From a bacterium (GTDB lineage: Bacteria > Zhuqueibacterota > QNDG01 > JAGLOF01), in contig JAFGRY010000021.1 of assembly GCA_016934955.1 (NCBI GenBank), positions 1 through 64,000 on the forward strand: a stretch of 64,000 nt of DNA, read 5' to 3'. The notes below the pieces were generated by a model that had not been told where the DNA came from, did not search any database, and was given only the letters and a program-made list of their open reading frames with translations. The translations under genes and the position numbers were made by a program. Below, one piece after another: positions 24,264 through 35,308 of the stretch. Within the stretch, counting starts at the first letter, position 1. Each line of letters opens with the position of its first letter.

Positions 24264-26126
24264 TCAAATGTACAGGCGGCAGTTACAGTCGATCCTTCTC
24301 AGCAAACGGTCTTCACTGGCCATGGTCCGGGTCATGATGTGACTGGCGGTCAGGCTGAAATCGAGTTTTTTGCCCGTATAGCTGATGGTCAGGTTTGGAC
24401 CATGGCTCCGGAAACGGGAGGAGAGGGTGCGGGTATCCTCCTGAACCGTCTGTGAGGTGTAGGTGTATCCCCGCCGCAGGTAATATCCGTATCCCGGCGC
24501 GATACTGAAACCGGTCAGGGGAGACAGCTTGAGCTGCAGCGTCAGCGTGTGGCTGGTCCGGTCGATCAGGCGCTGCTCCTCCCAGCGGTCGATGAGGAAT
24601 TTACCGTTCTCATCCATTTCCAGGCGATAGTTGCATTGCACAGCACAGGATTCCGATATGCGCCAGGCGAGAGAATCGGAAATAGTGAGCTTCCGGTAGA
24701 GAAAACTCTTCGTTGCCGGGAAGAGCGCTTCAAAGTCGTAACTGACGTAATTGGCAAGCACCTCGGCCGTCTGGACAACGTCGAGGTTCGCCGAGGGGCG
24801 CCACCGCAGTTCGGGCTGGAAACTGAGGATTCTCGTCCAGTTGTTGTCGGCGCTGCGGCGGCTGAAAATGTATACGTAATGCAGCAGGTGCGTGCTCAGG
24901 AGAAAGCGGTATTCCAGAGCGGGTGACGCACGGTGAACTTCCTGGATGCTGCACTTGATGCGTATTTCGTCCCGGTCGTCAAAATTGTAATCAGAGGGCG
25001 TGTCATACTGGTATTTCCTGATACTGGAAGAGAATGTCAGCGAATCACGGTCTCCGGCGTGAAGCCCGGCAAAGAACGCAAGCTGCGTATCGACGGCCCT
25101 GTTATCCGGGGTGACAAGGAGGCTGCTGCCGGAAAAGGGAGACGACTGCCCGGGATCGCCGAACCCGTACCGCTGCTCTTCGCCGGTCCTGACAAGCTCG
25201 AGGCGGCTGTCGAACCCGTCACGATTCAGCATGACATGAAACCCCAGCGTGGAGGTGAAATCGCTGCGCTTCCGCTTCAGGGACCGTTCAGCGCCGTCGA
25301 TGATGGTGATGTCAAGCTGCCGCCAGCCGATGGCGGTCCTGACACGGTAGGAGAGGCCCGGAGAGAGAATATAGGTGAGCCGGTTTTCCGCGTACTGGGT
25401 GCGGGTATCCCGGCTTTCGATGAGACCCCCGGCGGAGATATAGTAATCCCGCCGCTGGTGGTTGATGCCCGCTGTAAGTGTGTCGCCGGAATTGTTCTGA
25501 AACAGGCGGTGAACCGTGTATTCGGCCGTGATGCCGGAATTGCGCCGTTTATCGAGACGGTCGGCGGTATGGCCGAGCGTCAGATGCTGGGTATACTCTC
25601 CCAGCTGCAGTTCCGGGACCGTCAGCTCCGCCCGGTAGCTCAGGCCCGTATCGCGCCGTCCGAAACGGGAGTCATCCTTGATGCCGGCGGTTACCGGGAT
25701 GATGAACGCACCGCTGCTGCAGCGCGCGCCGAGACTGAGATAGTTGGTCCTGATATCGTTTGTATAGCCCGTCTGTCTGTCGGAGAACAGGAAACTGCCC
25801 CCCTCGGCGCTGAGGCTGAATCCGCGGGAGAGCGGATAGCGGAGGAACAGTGAACATCTGTTTTGATCTTTCCAGCGCCGGTCATCGTCGGTGACCTTGA
25901 GCATGGAAGTCGTGAATGAGTTCGAGACCGAAACCATTCCCGATCCGCCGGCTGCGCTGTAGTAATTGATTCCGGTGTTCCAGATATCCATGCTTATGCC
26001 CCGGCTGTAACCGGTGTACCAGGAGTTCCCGGACGCTGTCTGCGGATATCCTTCCGCTGCCGCCAGGCAGGCGGCGATGATAACGGAAAAGATGCGTCCG
26101 GTTCTGGTGATTACTCCTGTGCGCAT
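24264..26126 (-). CDS. Predicted outer-membrane beta-barrel protein of unknown function
   Basis: The start at 26126 (MRTGVITRTGRIFSVIIAACL) gives a signal peptide ending near EGYPQTASG; an in-frame start at 26201 would run back into the DUF502 gene. The remaining roughly 590 residues alternate short polar/aromatic strands and turns throughout (for example YRAELTVPELQLGEYTQHLT, LEYRFLLSTHLLHYVYIFSR), with many Tyr and Arg residues. This is how a large barrel reads, and no known receptor or plug domain is visible. It lies between DUF502 and the RsbW-like gene on the same strand. Function unknown. Confidence 0.75.
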   Translation of the reverse strand: MRTGVITRTGRIFSVIIAACLAAAEGYPQTASGNSWYTGYSRGISMDIWNTGINYYSAAGGSGMVSVSNSFTTSMLKVTDDDRRWKDQNRCSLFLRYPLSRGFSLSAEGGSFLFSDRQTGYTNDIRTNYLSLGARCSSGAFIIPVTAGIKDDSRFGRRDTGLSYRAELTVPELQLGEYTQHLTLGHTADRLDKRRNSGITAEYTVHRLFQNNSGDTLTAGINHQRRDYYISAGGLIESRDTRTQYAENRLTYILSPGLSYRVRTAIGWRQLDITIIDGAERSLKRKRSDFTSTLGFHVMLNRDGFDSRLELVRTGEEQRYGFGDPGQSSPFSGSSLLVTPDNRAVDTQLAFFAGLHAGDRDSLTFSSSIRKYQYDTPSDYNFDDRDEIRIKCSIQEVHRASPALEYRFLLSTHLLHYVYIFSRRSADNNWTRILSFQPELRWRPSANLDVVQTAEVLANYVSYDFEALFPATKSFLYRKLTISDSLAWRISESCAVQCNYRLEMDENGKFLIDRWEEQRLIDRTSHTLTLQLKLSPLTGFSIAPGYGYYLRRGYTYTSQTVQEDTRTLSSRFRSHGPNLTISYTGKKLDFSLTASHIMTRTMASEDRLLRRIDCNCRLYI

Positions 26127-26142
26127 GCTGACGGGCCTGTGA

Positions 26143-26814
26143 TTACCGGTGCGTCTTCGCACCTGTTTCCGCGGTGCCGCTGACCGCCTGCTGCGAGTCA
26201 TTTCTCCGGATATGGATAGATCCCCCCGAAATAACCAGTTTCAGTGCTTCTTCCACGCTGAGATCCAGTTCACGGATCGATTTTTTCGGAATAAAGAGCA
26301 GATAGCCTGAAGTCGGATTGGGTGTGGTCGGCAGGAAGACACTGACGACATCTTCCGGAATCGACTCCTGGACCGGACCGGATGTGTCCTGGGTAAAAAA
26401 GCCGATGGAATACATCCCCTGTCGCGGGTATTCAAAGAGTACGGCTTTTTTGAAGATTTCTCTTTTTTCCGAAAGGATCGCTTCACTGATTTCCCGCAGG
26501 GCGGTATACACTTTGTTGATGAGGGGGATCCTGGTGATGATGCTGTCGCCGATGCGGATGAATTTGCGGCCGAAATAGTTGCGGGCGATCGTGCCGGTCA
26601 GCAGCAGGAGCGCGAGCAACGCCAGTATCCCCAGCCCGGGAATGGTCACATCGACAGTGGTGTGGAATACCTGCCGCGCGATGAACCGGACGATTGAATT
26701 CATCAGAAATCCGTCGAGGAAGCGAAACAGGGTGTAGAGGATGTAGAGGGTGAGCGTTATGGGAGCGAGGACGAGAAGTCCGGCTACCAGCGTTTTTCGG
26801 ATGTTCTGAAGCAT
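26143..26814 (-). CDS. DUF502 family inner-membrane protein
   Basis: The 223-residue protein has two N-terminal transmembrane helices (residues about 8-30 and 55-78) and the DUF502 core IPLINKVYTALREISE, KKAVLFEYPRQGMYSIGF and LPTTPNPTSGYL. The family is widespread but poorly characterised; a role at the envelope is likely. It lies 50 bp after the FtsB-like gene and 16 bp before the barrel gene, all on the minus strand. Confidence 0.88.
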   Translation of the reverse strand: MLQNIRKTLVAGLLVLAPITLTLYILYTLFRFLDGFLMNSIVRFIARQVFHTTVDVTIPGLGILALLALLLLTGTIARNYFGRKFIRIGDSIITRIPLINKVYTALREISEAILSEKREIFKKAVLFEYPRQGMYSIGFFTQDTSGPVQESIPEDVVSVFLPTTPNPTSGYLLFIPKKSIRELDLSVEEALKLVISGGSIHIRRNDSQQAVSGTAETGAKTHR

Positions 26815-26864
26815 ATTCTTCCCCGGTGTGGTGCGTCGAATGGTCCGGCCCTGAAGGCGACCTG

Positions 26865-27179
26865 CTATTTCTTTTCTTCGGGCACAACGTAAAGGATTTT
26901 TTCATCCTTTTTTGCCATGCCGTATTCTTCCCGGGCAACTTTTTCCTGATATTCGGGTGTCGCGAGATCTTCCTTCTCTTTTTCCAGCCGGGTGATCTCC
27001 TCTTTCTCCTGCCTGATCTCTTTTCTGAGGTTCTCGGTGCTCTGCTCGAGCTGTACCTGCCTGATGAAGCCCCGTTTTCCCAGTGAAAAGATGACGAGAA
27101 GCACTGCCAGAAAGATCAGCGCAAGAATCCAGCCGGATCGCCGGCGCTGCTGTTTGTTTCTTGTTGTTTTCATCGGCAT
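26865..27179 (-). CDS. FtsB/DivIC-like septum formation initiator
   Basis: A 104-residue bitopic protein: a basic N-terminal tail (KTTRNKQQRRRSG), one transmembrane helix (about 17-36), then a coiled coil (QLEQSTENLRKEIRQEKEEI) and the short YGMAKKDEKILYVV end typical of FtsB/DivIC. These proteins form the FtsQBL divisome complex. Placement directly downstream of enolase is the conserved eno-ftsB order seen in many bacteria. Translation may start at either of two Met codons (27179 or 27173). Confidence 0.85.
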   Translation of the reverse strand: MPMKTTRNKQQRRRSGWILALIFLAVLLVIFSLGKRGFIRQVQLEQSTENLRKEIRQEKEEITRLEKEKEDLATPEYQEKVAREEYGMAKKDEKILYVVPEEKK

Positions 27180-27245
27180 GTACCGGTTCGATTGAGCGGG
27201 AGCGGCGGCCGGATCCCGTCCGGCCGCGCCCTCCGCCAGTTCCAG

Positions 27246-28538
<1,293 letters not shown>

Positions 28539-28545
28539 TTATTCG

Positions 28546-29850
28546 TTATAATCTTCCAACTCCATAGTAGACAAAGCCCTGCTCTCTGGCTATTTCCGGG
28601 TTGTAAATATTGCGCCCGTCAAATATCACCGGAGTTTTCATAAGCGCTTTCATACGATTAAAATCCGGTTCACGGTACTGCAGCCACTCGGTTACCAGAA
28701 CGAGACCGTCGCTCTCCTTCAGGGCGGTGTAATTGTCCTCGCATAATTCGATCTCTTTGTGAAGCCCGAGCCTGTGCGCCTCTTCCAGGGCCACCGGGTC
28801 GTGCGCCTTGACCGCCGCACCCCGTGCGAGCAGTTCCCTGATGATGACGCGGGAGGGCGCCTCTCTCATGTCATCGGTATTGGGTTTGAAGCTGAGCCCC
28901 CAGAGGGTGAATGTCTTCCCCTTCAGGTCAGTGCTGAAATGGCCGGTGATTTTCGGAATGAGATACTGTTTCTGCTCTTCGTTGACGTCTTCCACCGCCT
29001 GCAGGATCTTCAGGGAATAGTCATGATCCCTGGCCGTGCGAATCAGCGCCTTCACGTCTTTGGGAAAACAGGAGCCGCCGAATCCCGTGCCGGGAAAAAT
29101 GAAGGAGTGACCGATCCGTTTGTCACTGCCGATGCCTTTTCTCACTTTCATCACATCCGCTCCCACCCTGTCGCAGATACGGGCCATTTCGTTCATGAAC
29201 GAGATTTTGGTCGCCAGCAGCGAATTGGCCGCGTATTTAGTCAGTTCGGCGCTGACTTCGTCCATCACGACAATGGGGTTCCCGGTTCTGACAAAGGGCG
29301 CGTAGAGATGCTGCATGATTTCCGCGGTCTTTTCGTCGCTGGTTCCGATGACCACCCGGTCCGGATACATGAAGTCATCGATAGCCGCGCCCTCCTTGAG
29401 AAATTCGGGATTCGACACGACCTGCACCGGAATATCGGTCTCCTTCTCGATGGTTTCCCGGACGAGTTTTGCCGTGCCCACGGGCACCGTACTTTTATCG
29501 ACGACGATCTTGGGAACCGTCATTGTGCGCCCGATGGCCCGGGCCACGCTCAATACATGGCTCAAGTCAGCCGAACCGTCCTCATCGGGGGGGGTGCCCA
29601 CGGCGATGAAAATGATATCTGAATTGTCCACGGTGTGCTTCATATCCGTCGAAAAGGAGAGTTTGCCGTTTTGCACGTTCCGTTTGACCATGATGTCGAG
29701 TCCGGGCTCGTAAATGGGGATAACTCCCTTCTCGAGGTCGGCGATCTTCTTCTCGTTGTTATCCATGCAGATGACATTGTTACCGGCTTCTGCGAAACAT
29801 GCGCCCGCCACAAGCCCGACATACCCTGTTCCGATGATGGATAGTTTCAT
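28546..29850 (-). CDS. ugd: UDP-glucose 6-dehydrogenase
   Basis: It oxidises UDP-glucose to UDP-glucuronate with two NAD+, supplying envelope polysaccharide precursors. The 434-residue protein has the Rossmann start MKLSIIGTGYVGLVAGACFA, the catalytic-Cys motif GTGFGGSCFPKDVKAL and the C-terminal NAD-binding/dimer region (WGLSFKPNTDDMREAPS). GGAAGGAG precedes the ATG. It lies 19 bp upstream of eno in the same run. Confidence 0.96.
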   Translation of the reverse strand: MKLSIIGTGYVGLVAGACFAEAGNNVICMDNNEKKIADLEKGVIPIYEPGLDIMVKRNVQNGKLSFSTDMKHTVDNSDIIFIAVGTPPDEDGSADLSHVLSVARAIGRTMTVPKIVVDKSTVPVGTAKLVRETIEKETDIPVQVVSNPEFLKEGAAIDDFMYPDRVVIGTSDEKTAEIMQHLYAPFVRTGNPIVVMDEVSAELTKYAANSLLATKISFMNEMARICDRVGADVMKVRKGIGSDKRIGHSFIFPGTGFGGSCFPKDVKALIRTARDHDYSLKILQAVEDVNEEQKQYLIPKITGHFSTDLKGKTFTLWGLSFKPNTDDMREAPSRVIIRELLARGAAVKAHDPVALEEAHRLGLHKEIELCEDNYTALKESDGLVLVTEWLQYREPDFNRMKALMKTPVIFDGRNIYNPEIAREQGFVYYGVGRL

Positions 29851-29878
29851 TAATCACTCCTTCCAGGTCAAGAATCGG

Positions 29879-31411
29879 TTATATCAACATGATGATGATT
29901 GCGCTGCTGAATATGGCTCCCGCCGCTGAACAGACCATGTTCACGCGGTCGTTATTGAGCCAGGAAAGACCGGATACCCGCTGTGTCGCTTCTCCCCGGC
30001 AGCAGGTGCGCCGTTCAGTCGTGCGGCCGCAGGCGGGGCAGGCGTACTGTACCTGAAGCGTGGCGCCGAGCAGACTGTCGACGAGACAGGCCGCGAATCC
30101 GGCAGCGGTAATGATCCAGAATACGGAACCCGACAGGGAGAGCGTTCCGCCATGGGGCGCCGCGATGCTGCCGCTGACGACGATGATCAGCGACCCGAGC
30201 AGAGAGGCAATCGTCCCCAGTACGGTAATGCCGCCCGATGTGCCCGGGGTCACGGTCTTGAAGGTGCGAATGGAGACCGGCGGCACGGGTGAAAAGGCGC
30301 CGAGTTCCGTTGCCCAGGTATCGGCGTTGACCGCCGCGAGCGTGCCGAGATAGGCGAAATACCAGATGGGCGAGGGATGGAGGATATTAAGGATGACCAT
30401 GCTTCCGGCGATGAGACCGTTTGCCGATACCTGGCCGATGTCGCGGCATCCGGATTTTTCAAAAAAGCTGTTGAACACCGATTTCTTTTTACGCCCCGTC
30501 TTTGAGAGCAGGCTCGATGTGATGAAAAAGGTGAGGATGGGAATCGTCCATATCCAGCCGCCCAGCCCGAAGATGACGATACCGAGAATGCATGCCGCCG
30601 CCGCGCCGCCGGGCGTGAGAAATCGGGCCCTGACGGAGATCAGGGCCGTCGCCACTGCCAGGAAGGTGCCGATGAGCAGCTGCAGTGAGGCACTGCTGCC
30701 GTGAGTGAGCATGAACCAGATAATGAAGGCGCTGCCCGCGGGGGCCGTTATATTGTCGAAGCCTCTGCTGGAGGAGGCCTCGAGCACGGTGGCGAACAGG
30801 GCGGCGGGCAGGGCGATCAGTGCGGCCCGGGACGCGGATATATCCATCCCGTCCAGATGATCCATCACGGGTAAAAGCAGAAATACAACGAGGAAGGAGG
30901 TCAGAAACATGACCGCCGACCCTTCAGCCGTTTTGGGATCACTGCTCAGCCGGTAGCCGTGGGGATTCCGGAGCGACTCGCCGGTGATGGCCGCCGCGGC
31001 GTCACCCAGCGCCAGGATCATCATGGACACCGTGAGCACAGCCTTGTATCCGTCCCAGCACACGAGCACCAGCAGCAGGAACGCGAGGGGATAGAGCATG
31101 GTGCCGTAACTGATCCTGCCGGTGCCGTGAATGGACTGCAGCAGTCCTTTTCTGATCCCGATTCCGTTCAGGGCGGTGAAGAGCAGCGCCATCCAGACGA
31201 GGGGCGTCGCCGATGTGAAAAAGAACGGGCTGAAAAAGATCAGCACGCCGGTGAGTATGTGGACAAGTTTGCGGTTGACTTCCGGCGGCCAGCCCAGCTG
31301 TTTTCTCGTCTTTTCAGCGATGGCGATAAAGATGAAAATACCGGCCAGAAACACGAAAAAGTGAAGCCAGTCCAATGCAGGTGCGCCGAACATGAATCTG
31401 AGGATATCCAT
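29879..31411 (-). CDS. Fused polyprenol/phytol kinase-like and DUF92 (VTE6-like) membrane protein
   Basis: The start MDILRFMFGAPALDW (31411) follows GGGGAAAGAG; in-frame starts up to 31471 are possible. The N-terminal part (about residues 1-215) has six or so helices with EVNRKLVHILTG and ALGDAAAAITGE, as in the dolichol/phytol kinase family (COG0170, VTE5). The C-terminal part (about 225-510) is DUF92, with FLTPGGAAAACILG, GLIAGSMVILN, NADTWATELG and TPGTSGGIT; plant VTE6 of this family phosphorylates phytyl phosphate. A Cys-rich loop (CPACGRTTERRTCC) lies near the end. The fusion suggests two successive lipid-alcohol phosphorylations; the substrate is unknown. Confidence 0.85.
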   Translation of the reverse strand: MDILRFMFGAPALDWLHFFVFLAGIFIFIAIAEKTRKQLGWPPEVNRKLVHILTGVLIFFSPFFFTSATPLVWMALLFTALNGIGIRKGLLQSIHGTGRISYGTMLYPLAFLLLVLVCWDGYKAVLTVSMMILALGDAAAAITGESLRNPHGYRLSSDPKTAEGSAVMFLTSFLVVFLLLPVMDHLDGMDISASRAALIALPAALFATVLEASSSRGFDNITAPAGSAFIIWFMLTHGSSASLQLLIGTFLAVATALISVRARFLTPGGAAAACILGIVIFGLGGWIWTIPILTFFITSSLLSKTGRKKKSVFNSFFEKSGCRDIGQVSANGLIAGSMVILNILHPSPIWYFAYLGTLAAVNADTWATELGAFSPVPPVSIRTFKTVTPGTSGGITVLGTIASLLGSLIIVVSGSIAAPHGGTLSLSGSVFWIITAAGFAACLVDSLLGATLQVQYACPACGRTTERRTCCRGEATQRVSGLSWLNNDRVNMVCSAAGAIFSSAIIIMLI

Positions 31412-31475
31412 CCACTCTTTCCCCGTAGAAAGTACAGCCAGATATGTAATCATTTTTAGGCTTAAAATCAAGAAA

Positions 31476-34379
31476 TTAATCTGTTTCCGGTGATTTCCCG
31501 CTGCCGGTTACAGCCGGTTTTCGGCGTGCCGGCGCACCGCTGCCGGGCGGCTGAACGGCGAGTTCCTTTTTCAGGAATTGTCCGGTATATGATTTCGCCT
31601 CCAGGGCCACGGCCTCCGGCGTGCCGGCGGCAACCAGCTCACCTCCTTCATCGCCTCCTTCCGGGCCGAGATCGATCACCCAGTCGGCGGTCTTGATCAC
31701 TTCGGGATTATGTTCGATGACAATAACGGTGTTGCCCCGGTCGACCAGCCGGTTCAGAACGGAGAGCAGCATTTTGATGTCCTCGAAATGCAGCCCGGTC
31801 GTGGGCTCGTCAAGAATGTAGAGCGTGGAACCGGTGGAGCGCTTCGAGAGTTCGGTGGCGAGTTTGACCCGCTGGGCTTCGCCTCCCGAAAGGGTCGTTG
31901 CCGGCTGTCCGAGATGAATGTAGCTGAGACCGACATTGGCGAGAGTGCTCAGTTTGCGCCTGATTGCGGGAATACGCTCAAAGAACTCCTGGGCCTCTTC
32001 CACCGTCATGTCAAGAACATCGGCAATGGATTTGCCCCGGTATTTCACTTCCAGGGTTTCCCGGTTGTAGCGTTTCCCCTTGCAGACTTCACAGGGGACG
32101 TACACGTCGGGAAGAAAATGCATCTCGATCTTCAGAATACCGTCTCCTTCACAGGCCTCGCATCGGCCGCCTTTGACGTTGAAGCTGAAGCGGCCCGGCT
32201 TGTAGCCTCTGATCTTGGCTTCGGACAGCTGGGAAAAAAGGGTCCTGATGTGGGTGAAGACACCGGTGTATGTCGCGGGATTCGACCGGGGAGTGCGCCC
32301 GATGGGCGATTGATCGATGTCGATCACCTTGTCGATATGGTCGATGCCGCTGACATCGCCGAAGGGGAGCGGACGGGTCTTGCTTTTGTAAAAGTGGCGC
32401 TTGAGAACGGGGTAGAGCGTTTCGTTGATCAGGGTCGATTTCCCCGACCCCGAAACACCGGTGACACAGATGAACATCCCGAGGGGAAAAGTGATGTCGA
32501 TATGTTTCAGATTGTTCCCCGCCGCTCCCGTCAGGGTGAGGGCGTTCCCGTTCGACGTGCGCCGCCGGGAGGGCACGGGAATAGTGCGCGCGCCCGAGAG
32601 GTATTGTCCGGTCAGGGAATCGCGGTTCTTCTGAATCCGCTCCGGGCTGCCGTGGGCAACCACATCGCCGCCGTGCTTGCCGGCGCCGGGTCCCAGATCC
32701 ACCACATAATCGGCTTCGAGAATCGTCTCCCGGTCGTGCTCGACCACAATGACGGTATTGCCGAGATCGCGAAGGGCAGTCAGTGTCTGAATGAGCCGCT
32801 GGTTGTCGCGCTGGTGCAGGCCGATTGACGGTTCATCGAGAATATAGAGCACGCCCACCAGCCGGGATCCGATCTGGGTGGCCAGCCTGATGCGCTGGGC
32901 CTCTCCTCCGGAAAGGGTCTGGGACATGCGGTCCAGGGTCAGGTAGGTGAGTCCCACGTTCAGCAGGAAAGTGAGCCGCTCGTCGATCTCTTTCAGAATC
33001 TGCTTTGAGATGGTCCGTTCACGCCGCGAGAGCGTCAGCGATCTGAAGAAAGCGGCGGCCTCCCTGATGGACAGCCTGCTCACGTCGTAGATCGACCGGT
33101 CATTGACCCTGATGGCGAGACTTTCCGGCTTGAGCCGGGCGCCGCCGCAGGAGGGGCAGGCCAGAATGTTCATGTAGCTTTCGATCCAGCGGCGAATGTG
33201 CGACGACTGGGTCTGATGGTAGCGCCGCTCCATGTTGTTGATGATGCCTTCGAATTCGTTGATGAAGACCCCTTCGGCCTTGCGGTTTGACGACTGGTAG
33301 GCAAAATGGAACTCCCTGCCTTCTGAACCGTAGAGGAGCAGATTACGCGCTTCTTCACCGAGACGGGCCCAGGGCCTGTGAAGCGAAAAGTTCATCTCCT
33401 TGGCCACGGTCTTCAACCGGCTGAAATACCAGCCTTCCCGGAATTCTCCCCACGGTTTGATGGCGCCTTCGGCGATTGAGAGATCGGGATCGGGAACGAC
33501 GAGGCCCGGATCGATTTTCATGATGGAGCCGAGGCCGCTGCATTCAGGGCAGGCACCGAAGGGGGAGTTGAACGAGAACATGCGGGGTGAGGGCTCTTCG
33601 TAGCTGATGCCGCAGTGCACGCAGGCGAAATTGGCGGAATAGAGCTTTTCCTCCCCGCCGGCGATGTCGATGAGCACGGTTCCGGCCGACAGGCCCAGAG
33701 CGGTCTCGAGAGAGTCGGTCAGGCGGGCAATGATTTTTTCATTGATGACCAGTCTGTCGATGACCACTTCGATTTTGTGTTTTTTATTTTTATCGAGCTG
33801 AATATCGCCGTCCAGCTCGAAAATCTCCCCATCCACCCGTACCCGCAGGTAGCCGTCCTTGCGGATCTGCTGGAACGCTTCTTTGTACTCTCCCTTGCGG
33901 CCGCTCACCACCGGAGCCAGCACCATGATCCGGGTTCCCTGTTTCAGCTGCATGATTGAGTCGACCATCTGCTCGATAGTCTGTTTTTCAATTTTTCTGC
34001 CGCAGCTGTGACAGTAGGGAATGCCGATGCGGGCGAACAGCAGTCTCAGATAGTCGTAAATTTCCGTCTGGGTGCCCACTGTCGAGCGCGGATTTCTTCC
34101 GGACCCCTTCTGCTCGATGGAAATCGCCGGCGACAGCCCTTCGATGGAGTCGACGTCCGGTTTTTCCATGAGACCGAGAAACTGGCGGGCGTAGGCGGAA
34201 AGAGATTCAACATACCGGCGCTGACCTTCAGCGTAGATGGTGTCAAACGCGAGGGACGACTTACCCGACCCGGAGAGGCCGGTGATGACGGTGAGCTTGT
34301 CCCGGGGAATGTCCAGGCTGATGTTTTTCAGATTGTGTTCCCGGGCGCCCTTGATATGCAGACAGTTTTTTTCCCGCAT
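31476..34379 (-). CDS. uvrA: Excinuclease ABC subunit A
   Basis: The damage-recognition ATPase of nucleotide excision repair. From the ATG at 34379 ([19 protein letters not shown]) it has 967 residues, two ABC modules (Walker [14 protein letters not shown] and [13 protein letters not shown]), duplicated LSGGEAQR signatures, and zinc modules with CHSCGRK, CVHCG/CPEC and CEACEGDG...CEVC. An AAGGA site precedes this ATG; an in-frame start at 34430 would add 17 residues absent from the family. It begins a long minus-strand run and is divergent from a TPR gene. Confidence 0.97.
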   Translation of the reverse strand: MREKNCLHIKGAREHNLKNISLDIPRDKLTVITGLSGSGKSSLAFDTIYAEGQRRYVESLSAYARQFLGLMEKPDVDSIEGLSPAISIEQKGSGRNPRSTVGTQTEIYDYLRLLFARIGIPYCHSCGRKIEKQTIEQMVDSIMQLKQGTRIMVLAPVVSGRKGEYKEAFQQIRKDGYLRVRVDGEIFELDGDIQLDKNKKHKIEVVIDRLVINEKIIARLTDSLETALGLSAGTVLIDIAGGEEKLYSANFACVHCGISYEEPSPRMFSFNSPFGACPECSGLGSIMKIDPGLVVPDPDLSIAEGAIKPWGEFREGWYFSRLKTVAKEMNFSLHRPWARLGEEARNLLLYGSEGREFHFAYQSSNRKAEGVFINEFEGIINNMERRYHQTQSSHIRRWIESYMNILACPSCGGARLKPESLAIRVNDRSIYDVSRLSIREAAAFFRSLTLSRRERTISKQILKEIDERLTFLLNVGLTYLTLDRMSQTLSGGEAQRIRLATQIGSRLVGVLYILDEPSIGLHQRDNQRLIQTLTALRDLGNTVIVVEHDRETILEADYVVDLGPGAGKHGGDVVAHGSPERIQKNRDSLTGQYLSGARTIPVPSRRRTSNGNALTLTGAAGNNLKHIDITFPLGMFICVTGVSGSGKSTLINETLYPVLKRHFYKSKTRPLPFGDVSGIDHIDKVIDIDQSPIGRTPRSNPATYTGVFTHIRTLFSQLSEAKIRGYKPGRFSFNVKGGRCEACEGDGILKIEMHFLPDVYVPCEVCKGKRYNRETLEVKYRGKSIADVLDMTVEEAQEFFERIPAIRRKLSTLANVGLSYIHLGQPATTLSGGEAQRVKLATELSKRSTGSTLYILDEPTTGLHFEDIKMLLSVLNRLVDRGNTVIVIEHNPEVIKTADWVIDLGPEGGDEGGELVAAGTPEAVALEAKSYTGQFLKKELAVQPPGSGAPARRKPAVTGSGKSPETD

Positions 34380-34471
34380 GATCGATAAAAATCCTTGTGT
34401 TTTTATAAAAATATCGTTATTTATCACCATTCATACCGACTACATTCACGCACCTAAATGAGGAGAGGGAA

Positions 34472-35248
34472 ATGAAATGCATTCGACCTGCCTTGATCGT
34501 CCTGTGCAGTCTGCTCGTCCTGCCGCTGTTCAGCCAGACCGCGGATGATGACATCGCACGCCTTATGGCCGAAGGCGATACCTATTCAGCCGCCTGGGAT
34601 TATGAAAATGCCGCAATCGCGTATATGAAGGTCCTGAAAATCGATTCTCTCAATTATGAAGCGCTCTGGAAAGCCGGCGACATGTATACCGAGCTTGCCG
34701 ACGGGCTCGACGACAAGCAGAAGGATCAGAAGGAGACCTTTTTCGAAAAAGCCGGTGAACTCTGCGGCAAAGCCGTCGCTGTACGGCCCGACGGCTGGGA
34801 GGGGCATTTCAAACTCTCCGTGGTCTATGGCCGTCTGGGTCTGTTCCGGGGCGGCAAGGAAAAAGTGAAACTCGCCCAGAAAGTGAGAACCGAGGCTGAA
34901 CGTGCCATCGAGCTCAATCCTCAGTCCGATCTTGCTATTCATGTGCTCGCCCGCTGGCACCAGAACGTCGCGAATCTCAGCAGCATCCTGAAATTTTTTG
35001 CCAAAACGCTTTACGGCGAGGAACTGAAAGGGTCCAATGAAGAGGCGGTTCGTCTGTTTAAAAAAGCGATCGAGATCGATCCCGGCCATATCGAGCACTA
35101 TCTTGAGCTGGCAAAGACCTATGAGCTCATGAAACAGAAGGACCTCATGCGCGAGCCGCTGGAAAAAGTGCTGGCATTGCCGGTAATCGAGCATGACGAC
35201 GAGGAATTCAAGAAAGAAGCGGAAGAGCTGTTGAAGAAGCTTGACTAG
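34472..35248 (+). CDS. Secreted TPR-repeat protein
   Basis: A signal peptide (MKCIRPALIVLCSLLVLPLF, cleavage after FSQ) precedes about six tetratricopeptide-like repeats across 258 residues, with recognisable units at YENAAIAYMKVLKIDSLNYE, KAVAVRPDGWEGHFKLSVVY and AVRLFKKAIEIDPGHIEHYL. TPR arrays mediate protein interactions, here in the periplasm. GAGGAGAGGG precedes the ATG, and TACATT at 34441 is a plausible -10 box. It is a single-gene unit ending in a terminator. The specific partner is unknown. Confidence 0.88.
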   Translation: MKCIRPALIVLCSLLVLPLFSQTADDDIARLMAEGDTYSAAWDYENAAIAYMKVLKIDSLNYEALWKAGDMYTELADGLDDKQKDQKETFFEKAGELCGKAVAVRPDGWEGHFKLSVVYGRLGLFRGGKEKVKLAQKVRTEAERAIELNPQSDLAIHVLARWHQNVANLSSILKFFAKTLYGEELKGSNEEAVRLFKKAIEIDPGHIEHYLELAKTYELMKQKDLMREPLEKVLALPVIEHDDEEFKKEAEELLKKLD

Positions 35249-35269
35249 CACCGTTCCTGACGGAATCGA

Positions 35270-35308
35270 AGCCGCACGGTGATGCTGTTATCCTGTGCGG
35301 CTTTTTTT
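35270..35308 (+). terminator. Rho-independent terminator after the TPR gene
   Basis: An 8-bp stem AGCCGCAC (35270-35277) / GTGCGGCT (35295-35302) is followed by six further T residues. It overlaps the 3' end of the convergent hemW gene. Confidence 0.85.
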
